NCBI RefSeq assembly: GCF_030651615.1
Contig: NZ_JAUSCG010000133.1
Coordinates: 1-16,825 of the forward strand
DNA from: Methanocalculus sp.
Lineage (GTDB): Archaea > Halobacteriota > Methanomicrobia > Methanomicrobiales > Methanocorpusculaceae
Length of the DNA: 16,825 nt
Reading direction: 5' to 3'
Below, in pieces: positions 6,628 through 14,492 of the stretch. Position numbers and translations under genes: made by a program. Within the stretch, counting starts at the first letter, position 1, and every line of letters begins with the position of its first letter. The notes under the pieces were generated by a model. That model was not told the DNA's origin and searched no databases. It was given only the letters and a program-made list of their open reading frames with translations.

Positions 6628-7188
6628 TCAAATCATTCCAAGATTTGATAGATCGGATAAGATTTTCCGTACTGCTCCTCTGGCATCTTCTGGCTGTTTG
6701 CCGCCGGTAATGATCAACTTACCTGACCCAAAGAGTAATACCACCACTTTCGGCTCTTCAAGTCTGTAAACAAGGCCTGGAAACTGTTCTGGTTCATACT
6801 CGATACGATCCAGATTGAACCCGACTGCAATCTTATTCAGATTGATCGGAACTCCAAGATCTGCAGACGTGACGATGTTCTGGATTTTATACGTAAGATT
6901 GTCCGGGATATCGATCTTGAGGTCCCGAAGGAGCCCTCCAAGGATCTCAAGCCCTCGATTCAGGCTCTCAATACTCTTTGCACCAGTCAGCACCACTTTT
7001 CCTGATCCAAAGACAAGAGCAGCGATCTTTGGGTCCTGCATTCTGAGGACCACGCCGGGGAACCGTTTTTTATTATATTCGGCTCCTTTTATCTCAGCAG
7101 CAAGCGATGGGAGATCAAGAGAATCGGTAACTTTAGCCGATGCAACGATATTTTCAATCTTGAGAGAGTCCTCGGGATTGAATGTCAT
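6628..7188 (-). CDS. tbp: TATA-box-binding protein (TBP)
   Basis: The 186-residue product is two TBP repeats: residues about 10-95 (IENIVASAKV...FPGVVLRM...LVFGSGKVVLTGAKS) and about 100-186 (IQNIVTSADLG...FPGLVYRLEEPKVVVLLFGSGKLIITGGKQPED). The repeated FPG, FGSGK and TGAK/TGGK motifs are the DNA-binding saddle. TBP binds the TATA box and recruits TFB and RNA polymerase. A GTG five codons upstream (7203) could be read, but the ATG at 7188 is chosen: a fine TATA box (TATTTATATA, minus strand, 7220-7211) lies about 27 bases ahead, so the transcript should begin at or next to this ATG and the message would be leaderless. It follows acsA by 57 bases on the same strand but has its own promoter. 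Confidence 0.96.
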   Translation of the reverse strand: MTFNPEDSLKIENIVASAKVTDSLDLPSLAAEIKGAEYNKKRFPGVVLRMQDPKIAALVFGSGKVVLTGAKSIESLNRGLEILGGLLRDLKIDIPDNLTYKIQNIVTSADLGVPINLNKIAVGFNLDRIEYEPEQFPGLVYRLEEPKVVVLLFGSGKLIITGGKQPEDARGAVRKILSDLSNLGMI

Positions 7189-7210
7189 GTTTATAACTAA
7201 CACTATGCAG

Positions 7211-7226
7211 TATATAAATACTTCCG
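7211..7226 (-). promoter_or_regulatory. BRE and TATA box of tbp
   Basis: The minus strand reads CGGAAG followed by TATTTATATA. The purine-rich part is a BRE-like element and the rest is a near-ideal archaeal TATA box. Its centre is about 27 bases before the tbp ATG, which predicts a leaderless transcript. Confidence 0.65.
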
Positions 7227-7245
7227 GAGAGGAGGGGAGATCCCC

Positions 7246-9132
7246 TCACTCTTCAATGGTTGAGAGATCTCCTGGATCCTCTCCGAGCTCCACTGCACGA
7301 AGCACTCTTCTCATGATCTTACCACTTCTGGTTTTAGGGAGGGAATCGACCACTCTTATCTCAGAGGGGATCGCAATAGGTCCTAAAGTGATCCTCACAT
7401 GGTAGATGAGGTCCTGTTTTAATTTTGGGGTCTCTATTTGCCCTTCCCTGAGCAATACGAATGCAAGAATGCGATTACCCTTCATCTCATCAGGAATGCC
7501 GACTACAGCAGCTTCAGCGACGGCTTTATGTGATACAAGGGCGCTCTCGACCTCCGCAGTTCCGATGTTGTGCCCGGATACGATGATCAGATCATCAGAT
7601 CTTCCGAGGATCATTATGTAACCGTCTTCATCCCGGACAGCGAGATCGCTTGCACCGAAACTATTCTCCGGTCCACTCCAGTAGGTCCGGTACCTCTCCT
7701 CGTTCTGATTTACCATCCGCATCATCGAAGGCCAGGGTTCTTTGATGATCAACTGACCGGAGATTCCCGGAGGTACCGGGTTCCCCGCTTTATCTACGAT
7801 ATCAACGAGAACTCCGGGGATCGGTTTTCCGGCAAATCCGGGCTTCATCGGCTCTCCGATCATCGTCGTAATCATATGCATGCCGGTCTCGGTCTGCCAC
7901 CATGTATCAACCACCGGGAGTTTTCCTTTTCCAATGGTGTGGTAGAACCATTCGAATGCTTCGGGATTTAACGGCTCGCCAACAGAACCGAGAAGGCGGA
8001 GGCTTTCGAGGTTGTATTTATCAGGATATTCATTTCCATATCGCATGAACATCCTGATGGCTGTTGGAGCGGTATACATGATAGAAATGCCGAACTTCTC
8101 GATATAGCTCCACCAGACCCCTGGATCCGGGTAATCGGGTGTACCTTCCGTGATGAAGATGGTTGCACCCATCAGAAGAGGGCCGTATACGATATAGGAA
8201 TGGCCTGTGATCCAACCGGGATCAGCCGTACACCAATAGACGTCAGAGTCTTTGATATCAAGGACATATTTACAGGTGTAGTATGTCCCGACCATATATC
8301 CGCCGGTTGTATGGATGATCCCTTTTGGCTGACCGGTCGTCCCTGATGTGTAGAGGATGAAGAGTGGATCTTCAGAATCCATATTCTCAGGAGGACACTT
8401 CTTCCCGACAGAATCCATCAACTCGTAGAAGTCCATCTCAAACTCTGGCAGAAGGCTGACTTTTGGATTCTGGGTTCTCAGGACGACGATATAATTGACT
8501 GTAGTTGCATCGATCAGTGCTTCTTCAAGGATCGGTTTAAGGGGAATAGTCTTTCCTCGCCTGATGCTTGCATCTGCGGTGATAACGACTTTGGCACCGG
8601 CTCCGGTTATCCTGGCATGAAGGGCATCTGATCCGAATCCGGCAAATACGACCGAGTGAACAGCTCCGATCCGTGCGCAGGCGAGCATTGCGATCACCTG
8701 CTCGGGGACGTTGGGCATGTAGATGCAGACACAATCCCCTTTTGCTACACCGAGACTTTTTAAGCCGTTTGCAAAACGCTCCACTTCACGGAGGAGCTGC
8801 CAGTACGTATAGGATCGTGTAGTGCCGTCATCCCCCTGCCAGAAGAGGGCGACTTTATTTCTGCGGGAGCCTGCACTATGGCGGTCAAGACAATTATAAC
8901 TGATATTGCATTTGCCATTGATGAACCAGCGGGCAAACGGATGTTTCCACTCTTTCACCTTCTGCCATGGTTCGAACCATTCGAGTTCATGGCTTATCCG
9001 CGCCCAGAATCCGTCGGGATCTGTAAGATATCCCTGGTATGCATGTTCCGCATCTTTACACCACGCCTCTTTCCTGTAGTGGGGATCAGGCAGGTATGTC
9101 TTTTTGCTGAGTGTCACCTGTTTCTCCGACAT
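7246..9132 (-). CDS. acsA: Acetyl-CoA synthetase, AMP-forming
   Basis: The 628-residue product is a full-length AMP-forming acyl-CoA synthetase. It has the N-terminal Acs cap (WCKDAEHAYQGYLTDPDGFW), the P-loop-like YTSGTTGQPKG at 261-271, DTWWQTETG at 409-417, GRSDDLIIVSGHNIG near 510-524 and the C-terminal LPKTRSGKIMRR with catalytic K605. The double tryptophan in DTWWQTETG is the acetate-pocket signature separating Acs from enzymes for longer acids. It turns acetate, ATP and CoA into acetyl-CoA, AMP and PPi; hydrogen- and formate-using Methanomicrobiales often need acetate as a carbon source, so assimilation is the likely role. GGAGGT at 9143-9138 lies 5 bases before the ATG. K605 is the residue acetylated in bacterial Acs. 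Confidence 0.96.
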   Translation of the reverse strand: MSEKQVTLSKKTYLPDPHYRKEAWCKDAEHAYQGYLTDPDGFWARISHELEWFEPWQKVKEWKHPFARWFINGKCNISYNCLDRHSAGSRRNKVALFWQGDDGTTRSYTYWQLLREVERFANGLKSLGVAKGDCVCIYMPNVPEQVIAMLACARIGAVHSVVFAGFGSDALHARITGAGAKVVITADASIRRGKTIPLKPILEEALIDATTVNYIVVLRTQNPKVSLLPEFEMDFYELMDSVGKKCPPENMDSEDPLFILYTSGTTGQPKGIIHTTGGYMVGTYYTCKYVLDIKDSDVYWCTADPGWITGHSYIVYGPLLMGATIFITEGTPDYPDPGVWWSYIEKFGISIMYTAPTAIRMFMRYGNEYPDKYNLESLRLLGSVGEPLNPEAFEWFYHTIGKGKLPVVDTWWQTETGMHMITTMIGEPMKPGFAGKPIPGVLVDIVDKAGNPVPPGISGQLIIKEPWPSMMRMVNQNEERYRTYWSGPENSFGASDLAVRDEDGYIMILGRSDDLIIVSGHNIGTAEVESALVSHKAVAEAAVVGIPDEMKGNRILAFVLLREGQIETPKLKQDLIYHVRITLGPIAIPSEIRVVDSLPKTRSGKIMRRVLRAVELGEDPGDLSTIEE

Positions 9133-9191
9133 TCATAACCTCCGAATTAACATGATTAATTGTGTAGAACTATAGATCCCGTTCTCCTGCA

Positions 9192-9202
9192 TGATATAAA
9201 AA
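9192..9202 (-). promoter_or_regulatory. TATA box candidate of acsA
   Basis: The minus strand reads TTTTTATATCA here. A start about 25 bases downstream would give a leader near 35-40 bases that contains the GGAGGT ribosome site at 9143-9138. The prediction rests on sequence match and spacing only. Confidence 0.45.
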
Positions 9203-9230
9203 CATGGTAATGTCGTTTCCATGAATCATT

Positions 9231-9236
9231 AAAAAA
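9231..9236 (-). terminator. T6 tract after tfs
   Basis: On the minus strand CCCCTCC is followed by six T about 30 bases past the tfs stop. It is a plausible terminator separating tfs from acsA, which then has its own TATA candidate downstream. Confidence 0.45.
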
Positions 9237-9265
9237 GGAGGGGTCAATAACGCCCCTTGTATCAT

Positions 9266-9580
9266 TTAGTCGTATTCACGCCAGGTGTGATCGCAGGAGA
9301 GACACCTGAAGAATCTTACTTCGCTCTCATCGGCAGATCGAAGCTGTCTAAGCCACCAGAAGGCAAGATTATGCCCACATTTTGGGCATTTCACCGGGCA
9401 GGTCGGGAGTGTTGCCATCTTGTCTTCTTCCTCCACGATAACAATCTCTTTCTCAGTTCGGATTGTTGTCACCATAAGTGACGCTGAATCGGTGATCTCT
9501 TCAGAATACTCACACCGTCGACAATGCATCCGGCCGGACCGTGCAATCATGAGGCTCTTACATTCAGGGCAGAAACGCAT
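9266..9580 (-). CDS. tfs: Transcription factor S (TFIIS/RpoM-like)
   Basis: The 104-residue product has the two zinc ribbons of archaeal TFS. The N-terminal one uses C4, C7, C20 and C23; the C-terminal one uses C65, C68, C93 and C96. The tip of the second ribbon carries the acidic pair D84-E85 within LRSADESE, which reaches the polymerase active site to trigger RNA cleavage, so this copy should be cleavage-active rather than one of the inhibitory paralogues. The protein rescues backtracked RNA polymerase. No Shine-Dalgarno is evident, and CTTTAAAG lies about 26 bases before the ATG, so the message may be leaderless. acsA follows on the same strand after 133 bases, and tbp after that. Confidence 0.93.
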   Translation of the reverse strand: MRFCPECKSLMIARSGRMHCRRCEYSEEITDSASLMVTTIRTEKEIVIVEEEDKMATLPTCPVKCPKCGHNLAFWWLRQLRSADESEVRFFRCLSCDHTWREYD

Positions 9581-9682
9581 GATTGTACTATATGCATGAA
9601 AACTTTAAAGACTCCGCCTTTGAGACCAAAAAAATGACTGCTTCCTCTGGTTTTTTCTAATTGCACAACCAATAATTACATA

Positions 9683-10513
9683 ATGAGTGAATACCTGATT
9701 CTTCTATCCTGTATCGGTTTTCTCCTCTATCTTATTCCAAACAGATACCGCTATTATGCCGGTATCGTCGGATGGGCTTCAATATCGCTCCTCCTCCTCA
9801 TCGGAATTCCGGGGTATCTGGCGATCAATAACTTCCTCTATCCACTCATTGGTATCCTCTCGGTGCCATTTGTGTACCTCACGGCAAGGCGCCTGATTGC
9901 AGAAGACACCGCAGTCGGCTGCCTCACAAAAGCGGCGGCTGTCTCTTTCCTCATCTATGCCCCCTTTGGATTCATTGAGCCTCTTGGCAACTGGCTGATC
10001 TCTGTTGTTGTGGGTCAGATCATCTGGGTGCTGACGATTCTGAACTATCCTGTAACACAACTTGACTGGAATCTCATCATGGCAGGTGTGGTTCCGGGGA
10101 ATGATATGGGATTCCGTGTCGAAATTATCCTCGGATGCACTGGAATCCAGAGTATTGCGATTATGCTTGCGGTCGCCTATATGGTTCCAACGACGCTCCG
10201 GCAGAAAGTGCTAGCATTCCTTCTGATCGCTCCGGTTATCTATATCCTCAATATCTTAAGAAATGCCTATGTTTTTATGGCATATACCGGCCAGTGGTAT
10301 CCCTGGTTCAGCGATCTTGTTGGAAATGGCAATTATGGGTATGCCAGCTTCTTCTGGTCGCATAACGTTGTATCCGAACTATTAGCACTTGGTCTTCTCA
10401 TCGGAATTGCATACGTACTCTTCCGTCTTATCCCTGACCTTGGAGTGCTTGCAGAGAAGCTGGTTACCCAGTATATCGACGATCTCAGGCAAGTCTTTGT
10501 GAAAGGTAGATGA
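9683..10513 (+). CDS. artA: Archaeosortase A (PGF-CTERM processing)
   Basis: The 276-residue product is a polytopic membrane protein with about eight hydrophobic segments. The exosortase/archaeosortase triad is visible: C152 in ILGCTGIQS, R193 in NILRNAYV and H227 in FFWSHNVVSE. The arrangement and length fit archaeosortase A, which cuts surface proteins ending in a PGF-CTERM signal and joins them to a membrane lipid. No PGF-CTERM substrate is encoded in the window. No strong ribosome site precedes the ATG. The last 29 bases overlap, tail to tail, the end of a CDP-alcohol phosphatidyltransferase gene, a lipid head-group enzyme that could supply the anchoring lipid; that link is an inference. 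Confidence 0.85.
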   Translation: MSEYLILLSCIGFLLYLIPNRYRYYAGIVGWASISLLLLIGIPGYLAINNFLYPLIGILSVPFVYLTARRLIAEDTAVGCLTKAAAVSFLIYAPFGFIEPLGNWLISVVVGQIIWVLTILNYPVTQLDWNLIMAGVVPGNDMGFRVEIILGCTGIQSIAIMLAVAYMVPTTLRQKVLAFLLIAPVIYILNILRNAYVFMAYTGQWYPWFSDLVGNGNYGYASFFWSHNVVSELLALGLLIGIAYVLFRLIPDLGVLAEKLVTQYIDDLRQVFVKGR

Positions 10514-11117
10514 TCCGCTGAATAGCAGAGAGATTCGTGCAGATTGCAATGATGATGATGGACACCCATATGTATCCGATCACACCTCCGAGGATCAGCA
10601 CAAGGAGGGTCTCAGGCCTTCCAAAAAATCCTACACCTTCCAGGGGATCGTCAATTTTGCCGCAGACTCTGTCTGAGTATCCTACTTCTGCATAGACAAC
10701 AGGTTTTATGAAGGTATTCATCATCGATCCGATGATTGCAAGTGCAACGACCCCGAAGTCCGCAAGAGGGGGGAGGGGGGTTATCTGAGAGATGATTGCA
10801 ATTCCTGAGAGCCCGACACCGAGGATCGCCAGCATATCGACATATTTGTCGATGATCCAGTCAAGTACCGCGCCGAAGTTGCTACTATGATCGGTTTTGC
10901 GCGCAACACTGCCATCGATGAGATCGAGTATTGCTGAGATGAACAGGAGGAGCGATCCGATCAGAAATAACCTGTATGTGAAGGCAACAGCACATCCTAT
11001 TCCGAAGATGAGCGAGATGATGGTGATCTGGTTTGGAGAAATACCTAACCGTACACAGAGATTTGCGAGCGGTTCAAGATACCGGATACAGTGTGGTCGA
11101 AGTGCGGTTATGTTCAT
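10485..11117 (-). CDS. CDP-alcohol phosphatidyltransferase (archaetidylinositol-phosphate-synthase-like)
   Basis: The 210-residue membrane protein contains the full family motif DGxxAR-x8-GxxxDxxxD, beginning at DLIDGSVARKTD and ending at VLDWIIDKYVD (about residues 65-94). This site transfers a polar head group from a CDP-activated lipid to an alcohol. The N-terminus (LRPHCIRYLEPLANLCVRLGISPNQIT) looks most like archaetidylinositol phosphate synthase, which uses myo-inositol-1-phosphate. Archaetidylserine synthase is the main alternative and cannot be excluded by eye. GAGG lies a few bases before the ATG. It converges with artA and shares 29 bases with it. Confidence 0.85.
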   Translation of the reverse strand: MNITALRPHCIRYLEPLANLCVRLGISPNQITIISLIFGIGCAVAFTYRLFLIGSLLLFISAILDLIDGSVARKTDHSSNFGAVLDWIIDKYVDMLAILGVGLSGIAIISQITPLPPLADFGVVALAIIGSMMNTFIKPVVYAEVGYSDRVCGKIDDPLEGVGFFGRPETLLVLILGGVIGYIWVSIIIIAICTNLSAIQRIIYLSQRLA

Positions 11118-11205
11118 GATTTCCTCAGAACGCAGGGATCAGATCATCAGATTGAACCTATATTGTTAAGGTATTCAAAGAGATATATCAATCGAGAGGA
11201 TCATT

Positions 11206-11895
11206 ATGACGCAGCATCCAAATAGACCCCATGTACTGATGATGTCTGAGATCACAGCGGACGGGAAACTGACGCTCAAAAAGGATGCATCAAGTAAGAT
11301 CCTGATGAAATACATGGCTCATGAGACTGAACTCCTCCTGCATACGACGAGGGCTGAGTGTGATGCCATCATGGTCGGGTCAAAGACAATCAGGATTGAC
11401 AACTCATATCTGACTGTGCGGCAGGTTCCTGGAAAGAGCCCGATTCGTGTTATCCCAAACAGCAGAGGGGATATCCCGCTCTCATCAAATATCTTCAAAC
11501 CTGATGCAGAGACCGTTATTGCGGTCTCTGAGGCTGCTACTCCCGATCGGATTGAGGCGATCCGTGGTACTGGTGCGGATGTGGTAGTCTGTGGATCAGA
11601 TCGTGTCGATCTCCCCCTTCTCCTCAACATCCTCTATGAGAAATACGGAGTTAAACGGATGATGATTGAGGGTGGCCCGACTCTGAACTGGCATATGCTC
11701 CATCACCGTCTTGTTGATGAAATCCGGCTTATTCACCTGCCTTTCATCGTTGGGGGTGACGATACACCGTCTTTGGTTGGGGGTATGCATATCGAGAGTG
11801 AGGATGAGATGATCCGGCTTGATCTGAAATCACACTATCTCTGTGGCACAAACCTCGTTACCGAGTATGACGTACTCTATCCCACATCATTATGA
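11206..11895 (+). CDS. arfC: 2,5-diamino-6-(ribosylamino)pyrimidinone 5'-phosphate reductase
   Basis: The 229-residue product matches the archaeal single-domain reductase of riboflavin synthesis (RibD C-terminal / dihydrofolate-reductase-like fold). Visible motifs are VLMMSEITADGKL at the start, CDAIMVGSKTIRIDNSYLTVR at about 52-72, MMIEGGPTLNWHML near 151-164 and HLPFIVGGDDTPSLVGG. The enzyme reduces the ribosyl group with NAD(P)H before deamination; its product leads to FAD and to the deazaflavin F420 that methanogens need. GAGAGG lies 6 bases before the ATG. Its stop overlaps the ATG of sppA by 4 bases (ATGA, 11892-11895), so the two genes are coupled although their roles are unrelated as far as known. 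Confidence 0.88.
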   Translation: MTQHPNRPHVLMMSEITADGKLTLKKDASSKILMKYMAHETELLLHTTRAECDAIMVGSKTIRIDNSYLTVRQVPGKSPIRVIPNSRGDIPLSSNIFKPDAETVIAVSEAATPDRIEAIRGTGADVVVCGSDRVDLPLLLNILYEKYGVKRMMIEGGPTLNWHMLHHRLVDEIRLIHLPFIVGGDDTPSLVGGMHIESEDEMIRLDLKSHYLCGTNLVTEYDVLYPTSL

Positions 11896-12683
11896 ATTAT
11901 ATCGAACTTCAGATCATAAAGGCGAAGAGACGGCGACTTATTAAAAAAGGCGCAATAATACTTCTCCTTCTCATACTTGCAGGTTTTGCTGTCATCGGCG
12001 TCCTTAGTCTCACAAAGCCCCTTGCAGGAGACATCGATATTGCGGTTGTCCGGATTGAAGGGACGATGGTTTCAGGACTTGCTCAATCCGGTGGGTATGT
12101 CGGAAGCGAGTATGTAGGGGGTCAGATTCGCCGCGCGGCAGACGATCCTTTGATAAGGGCAATTGTTCTCCGGATAGACTCGGGTGGCGGCACCCCGACT
12201 GCGGCTCAGGAGATCATCCGTGATATCCTCTATGCCAGAGAGAAGAAGCCGGTTGTTGTCTCAATGGGTTCTATTGCCACCTCTGCAGCGTACTATGTCT
12301 CAGCGTATGCCGATCGGATCTATTCGAGTCCTGATACATTCACCGGAGGTATTGGAGTCATATGGGTCTTCTTTGATAGAAGTGAGCAGTTCGACAGGGA
12401 AGGTATCGGGGTGGAAGTGGTAAAATCCGGGGAGATGAAGGACATGACCCATTCGTACCGAAACCTCTCTCAGGATGAGGTGGATTTAGCACAGGGGCTT
12501 GTTGACGCAAGCCTCAACCGGTTCATTGAGGATATCAGCAGCCAGAGGAATATCACCAGAGAATCTATCGATGATGCCCGGTTAATCCGGGGTGAGGATG
12601 CCCTTACCCTCGGACTCGTTGACGAGTTAGGCAACCTGCAGGATGCCATTGCAGGTGCCAGGGTGATCGCACGCGCGCGTTGA
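11892..12683 (+). CDS. sppA: Signal peptide peptidase SppA (S49 family)
   Basis: The 263-residue product has a basic N-terminus followed by one membrane span (about residues 20-40), then a single S49 protease domain. The catalytic serine is S131 in GSIATSAAYY and the general base is K183 in SGEMKDM. They are 52 residues apart, the same spacing as in Bacillus SppA. LRIDSGGGTPTAAQEI and the FTGGIGVI segment are further family markers. It is a short-form SppA anchored in the membrane and would degrade leftover signal peptides or other membrane-bound peptides outside the cell. It starts inside the arfC stop. It ends 2 bases before the convergent truD stop. Confidence 0.92.
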   Translation: MNYIELQIIKAKRRRLIKKGAIILLLLILAGFAVIGVLSLTKPLAGDIDIAVVRIEGTMVSGLAQSGGYVGSEYVGGQIRRAADDPLIRAIVLRIDSGGGTPTAAQEIIRDILYAREKKPVVVSMGSIATSAAYYVSAYADRIYSSPDTFTGGIGVIWVFFDRSEQFDREGIGVEVVKSGEMKDMTHSYRNLSQDEVDLAQGLVDASLNRFIEDISSQRNITRESIDDARLIRGEDALTLGLVDELGNLQDAIAGARVIARAR

Positions 12684-12685
12684 TC

Positions 12686-13951
12686 TCAGACAAGGGTGAT
12701 CGGATCACCCTTCATGAACTCCCGACAGACTGATGTCGCGTAGTGGCCCGGTGGGAGGGTGAAATGAAGGACGACCGCAGACTCTTCTACCCCGGATTGG
12801 ATCTCTGTCTTCAGGACGATCGAACGGGTCGCACCGTCAAAGGCGGTCTCCACATATCGGGAGGCGGCACGGTATGCATCTGCATTGATTCCGGCTTCCT
12901 CAGATATCCGGATCATATACTCCTCCATCGGACCCGGGTTCTGGATCGGTGAGCTTCCTGGGATGAATGCTGCGATCATACACCTCCCTCGTTTGATGTG
13001 CTGACGTGCTGTCGGGAGGTTCCTCTCTGTTGCGCGGTCGGTTCTACCATTGGTAAAGATGAGAGTGTCACCTGCCTCCGGTTCATCAAGTGGAACTCCA
13101 CGATCAAACCGATCGGAGAGTGCGGCATTGAAGAGGTAGGACTGCCATGCCGAGACGAACATAGTAAGGAGTTTTGGAGGGAGGGATTTGAGTGCTCCTG
13201 CATAATCCCCTTCATTCTTGGAGAGGTGATCGAGCATTGCACGTTCGAATCCCAGCCGTACAGGGAGGGCATGGAGTGCTTCGCGTGCGTCACCTGTTTC
13301 GATATATGCCGTTCGTGCCGCTTTCACTTCATCTGCTTCATTTGGGAAGGCATCTCCGATGTAGATCTCGACCGCCTCGCGGTAGTTGCCATGGAGAATG
13401 GACGATCCGACCCGGTGGGTGATCGGTTTCTGAGCTCCGAACCGTTGTAGGCCATAGTAGTTTGGAATGCCGTTTTTGACCGTCTCTGTGATCCCGGGGA
13501 CATAGGTAAGGTTCTCTTCGTCACAGTCGCGGATCCGAATTACGAACCTGTTCCCTGCGAGATCCCCAAGGGAGAGACCAAACTGATGATGACCAACCAC
13601 CTCGATACTGATGTCCCTGAGGGAGATGCGAGCGATATCTTCTGGCTCTACCTTATAGAGTGAGATATAGTGAGTTGCAACGGCATTTCGATCTTTGGTG
13701 CCGGCCCATCCGATCCGTTTACGGCTGATTCCAAGCCTTTTTGCTATCTCCTGGATGGCATGCTGGTGCTCCCATGAGCGGCGTGTCACTTTACAGATCA
13801 GGTACGGGCCGCTCCCGGTAAATCCGGGCGGAATCTCCTCGACGATGAAATCTTCCGGGACAGACCTGAGTCTTCCGCCGATGCCGGGGTGGGAATCCCC
13901 ATAGTAACGCATCTGGAGATCATGTTCCAGGGGGTAGGGGCTCTTCATCAT
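12686..13951 (-). CDS. truD: tRNA pseudouridine(13) synthase TruD
   Basis: The 421-residue product is a full-length archaeal TruD. The catalytic aspartate is D87 in GWAGTKDRNAVATHYIS, and the second signature is PNYYGLQRFG near 163-172, within the TRUD domain. It makes pseudouridine at position 13 of certain tRNAs. The first ATG (13951-13949) overlaps the pth2 stop by 4 bases, and a second ATG follows directly, so either may serve as start; the first fits coupling better. Its 3' end is 2 bases from the convergent sppA. Confidence 0.94.
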   Translation of the reverse strand: MMKSPYPLEHDLQMRYYGDSHPGIGGRLRSVPEDFIVEEIPPGFTGSGPYLICKVTRRSWEHQHAIQEIAKRLGISRKRIGWAGTKDRNAVATHYISLYKVEPEDIARISLRDISIEVVGHHQFGLSLGDLAGNRFVIRIRDCDEENLTYVPGITETVKNGIPNYYGLQRFGAQKPITHRVGSSILHGNYREAVEIYIGDAFPNEADEVKAARTAYIETGDAREALHALPVRLGFERAMLDHLSKNEGDYAGALKSLPPKLLTMFVSAWQSYLFNAALSDRFDRGVPLDEPEAGDTLIFTNGRTDRATERNLPTARQHIKRGRCMIAAFIPGSSPIQNPGPMEEYMIRISEEAGINADAYRAASRYVETAFDGATRSIVLKTEIQSGVEESAVVLHFTLPPGHYATSVCREFMKGDPITLV

Positions 13952-14310
13952 AGGAGCTTCAGATCTGAGGTGATGCGGTCGAGGAGCTCGGACTTTGCAG
14001 GGCCAAGGCCGAGTGCCGTCACCGTGCCGGGTGGGATCTCGGTAAGACCGGCATCCTGAATGATACAGGCAGGAATGCCATTGGCTTCTGCGATCACTTT
14101 CAGCTCAAAGAGCGCCCGCTCACCGCTCACCTTCAGTGTAACCTTCTTCTGGCCTTCATCAAGCCACGAACGTTTAGAGGCTGCACTTGCCTTCTCATAG
14201 GCACCGATTGCGGCATGGGCAATCTGGGCGCATTTCTTCCCACAACTCATCTTCACATCGTCCCGGATAATCAGGCATTGTTTCCATGCAAACTCAGGAG
14301 GGTCTCTCAT
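13948..14310 (-). CDS. pth2: Peptidyl-tRNA hydrolase, archaeal/eukaryotic type (Pth2)
   Basis: The 120-residue product carries the Pth2 core: VKMSCGKKCAQIAHAAIGAY at about 19-38, KVTLKVSGERALFELKVIAEANGIP in the middle, and QDAGLTEIPPGTVTALGLGP at about 85-104. It releases amino acids or peptides from prematurely dropped tRNA so that tRNA can be reused. The small size and the absence of extra domains are normal. A TATA-like CATATATTT lies about 30 bases ahead of the ATG, so the leader would be very short. Its stop and the truD start overlap (ATGA). Pairing of two tRNA-related genes makes functional sense. Confidence 0.94.
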   Translation of the reverse strand: MRDPPEFAWKQCLIIRDDVKMSCGKKCAQIAHAAIGAYEKASAASKRSWLDEGQKKVTLKVSGERALFELKVIAEANGIPACIIQDAGLTEIPPGTVTALGLGPAKSELLDRITSDLKLL

Positions 14311-14492
14311 CGTGGGTATACATTGGGCTGGATGGGTGAAATATATGACCCAAGTTCAAGAATTATATCGAAAAATGAGAGATGGAGGGAAGATGGCAAT
14401 AATATATATTAGGTTATATGATTTCTTTTTTTCTCAGTAAAGAAAAGGCATAAGGCATATATCAATTATAGTATGTAATCAAAAGAAGTGAA

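Noticed and set aside
7189..7203. GTG start of tbp five codons upstream
   Set aside because: The TATA box position predicts transcription starting at or very near the ATG at 7188.
9166..9185. AGAAC / GTTCT inverted repeat ahead of acsA
   Set aside because: The arms are only five bases with a ten-base spacer, which is common by chance.
14400..14470. Attachment-site-like repeats at the edge of the AT-rich island
   Set aside because: Only a short GGCATA doubling was found, with no matching copy at the far edge near 15850.
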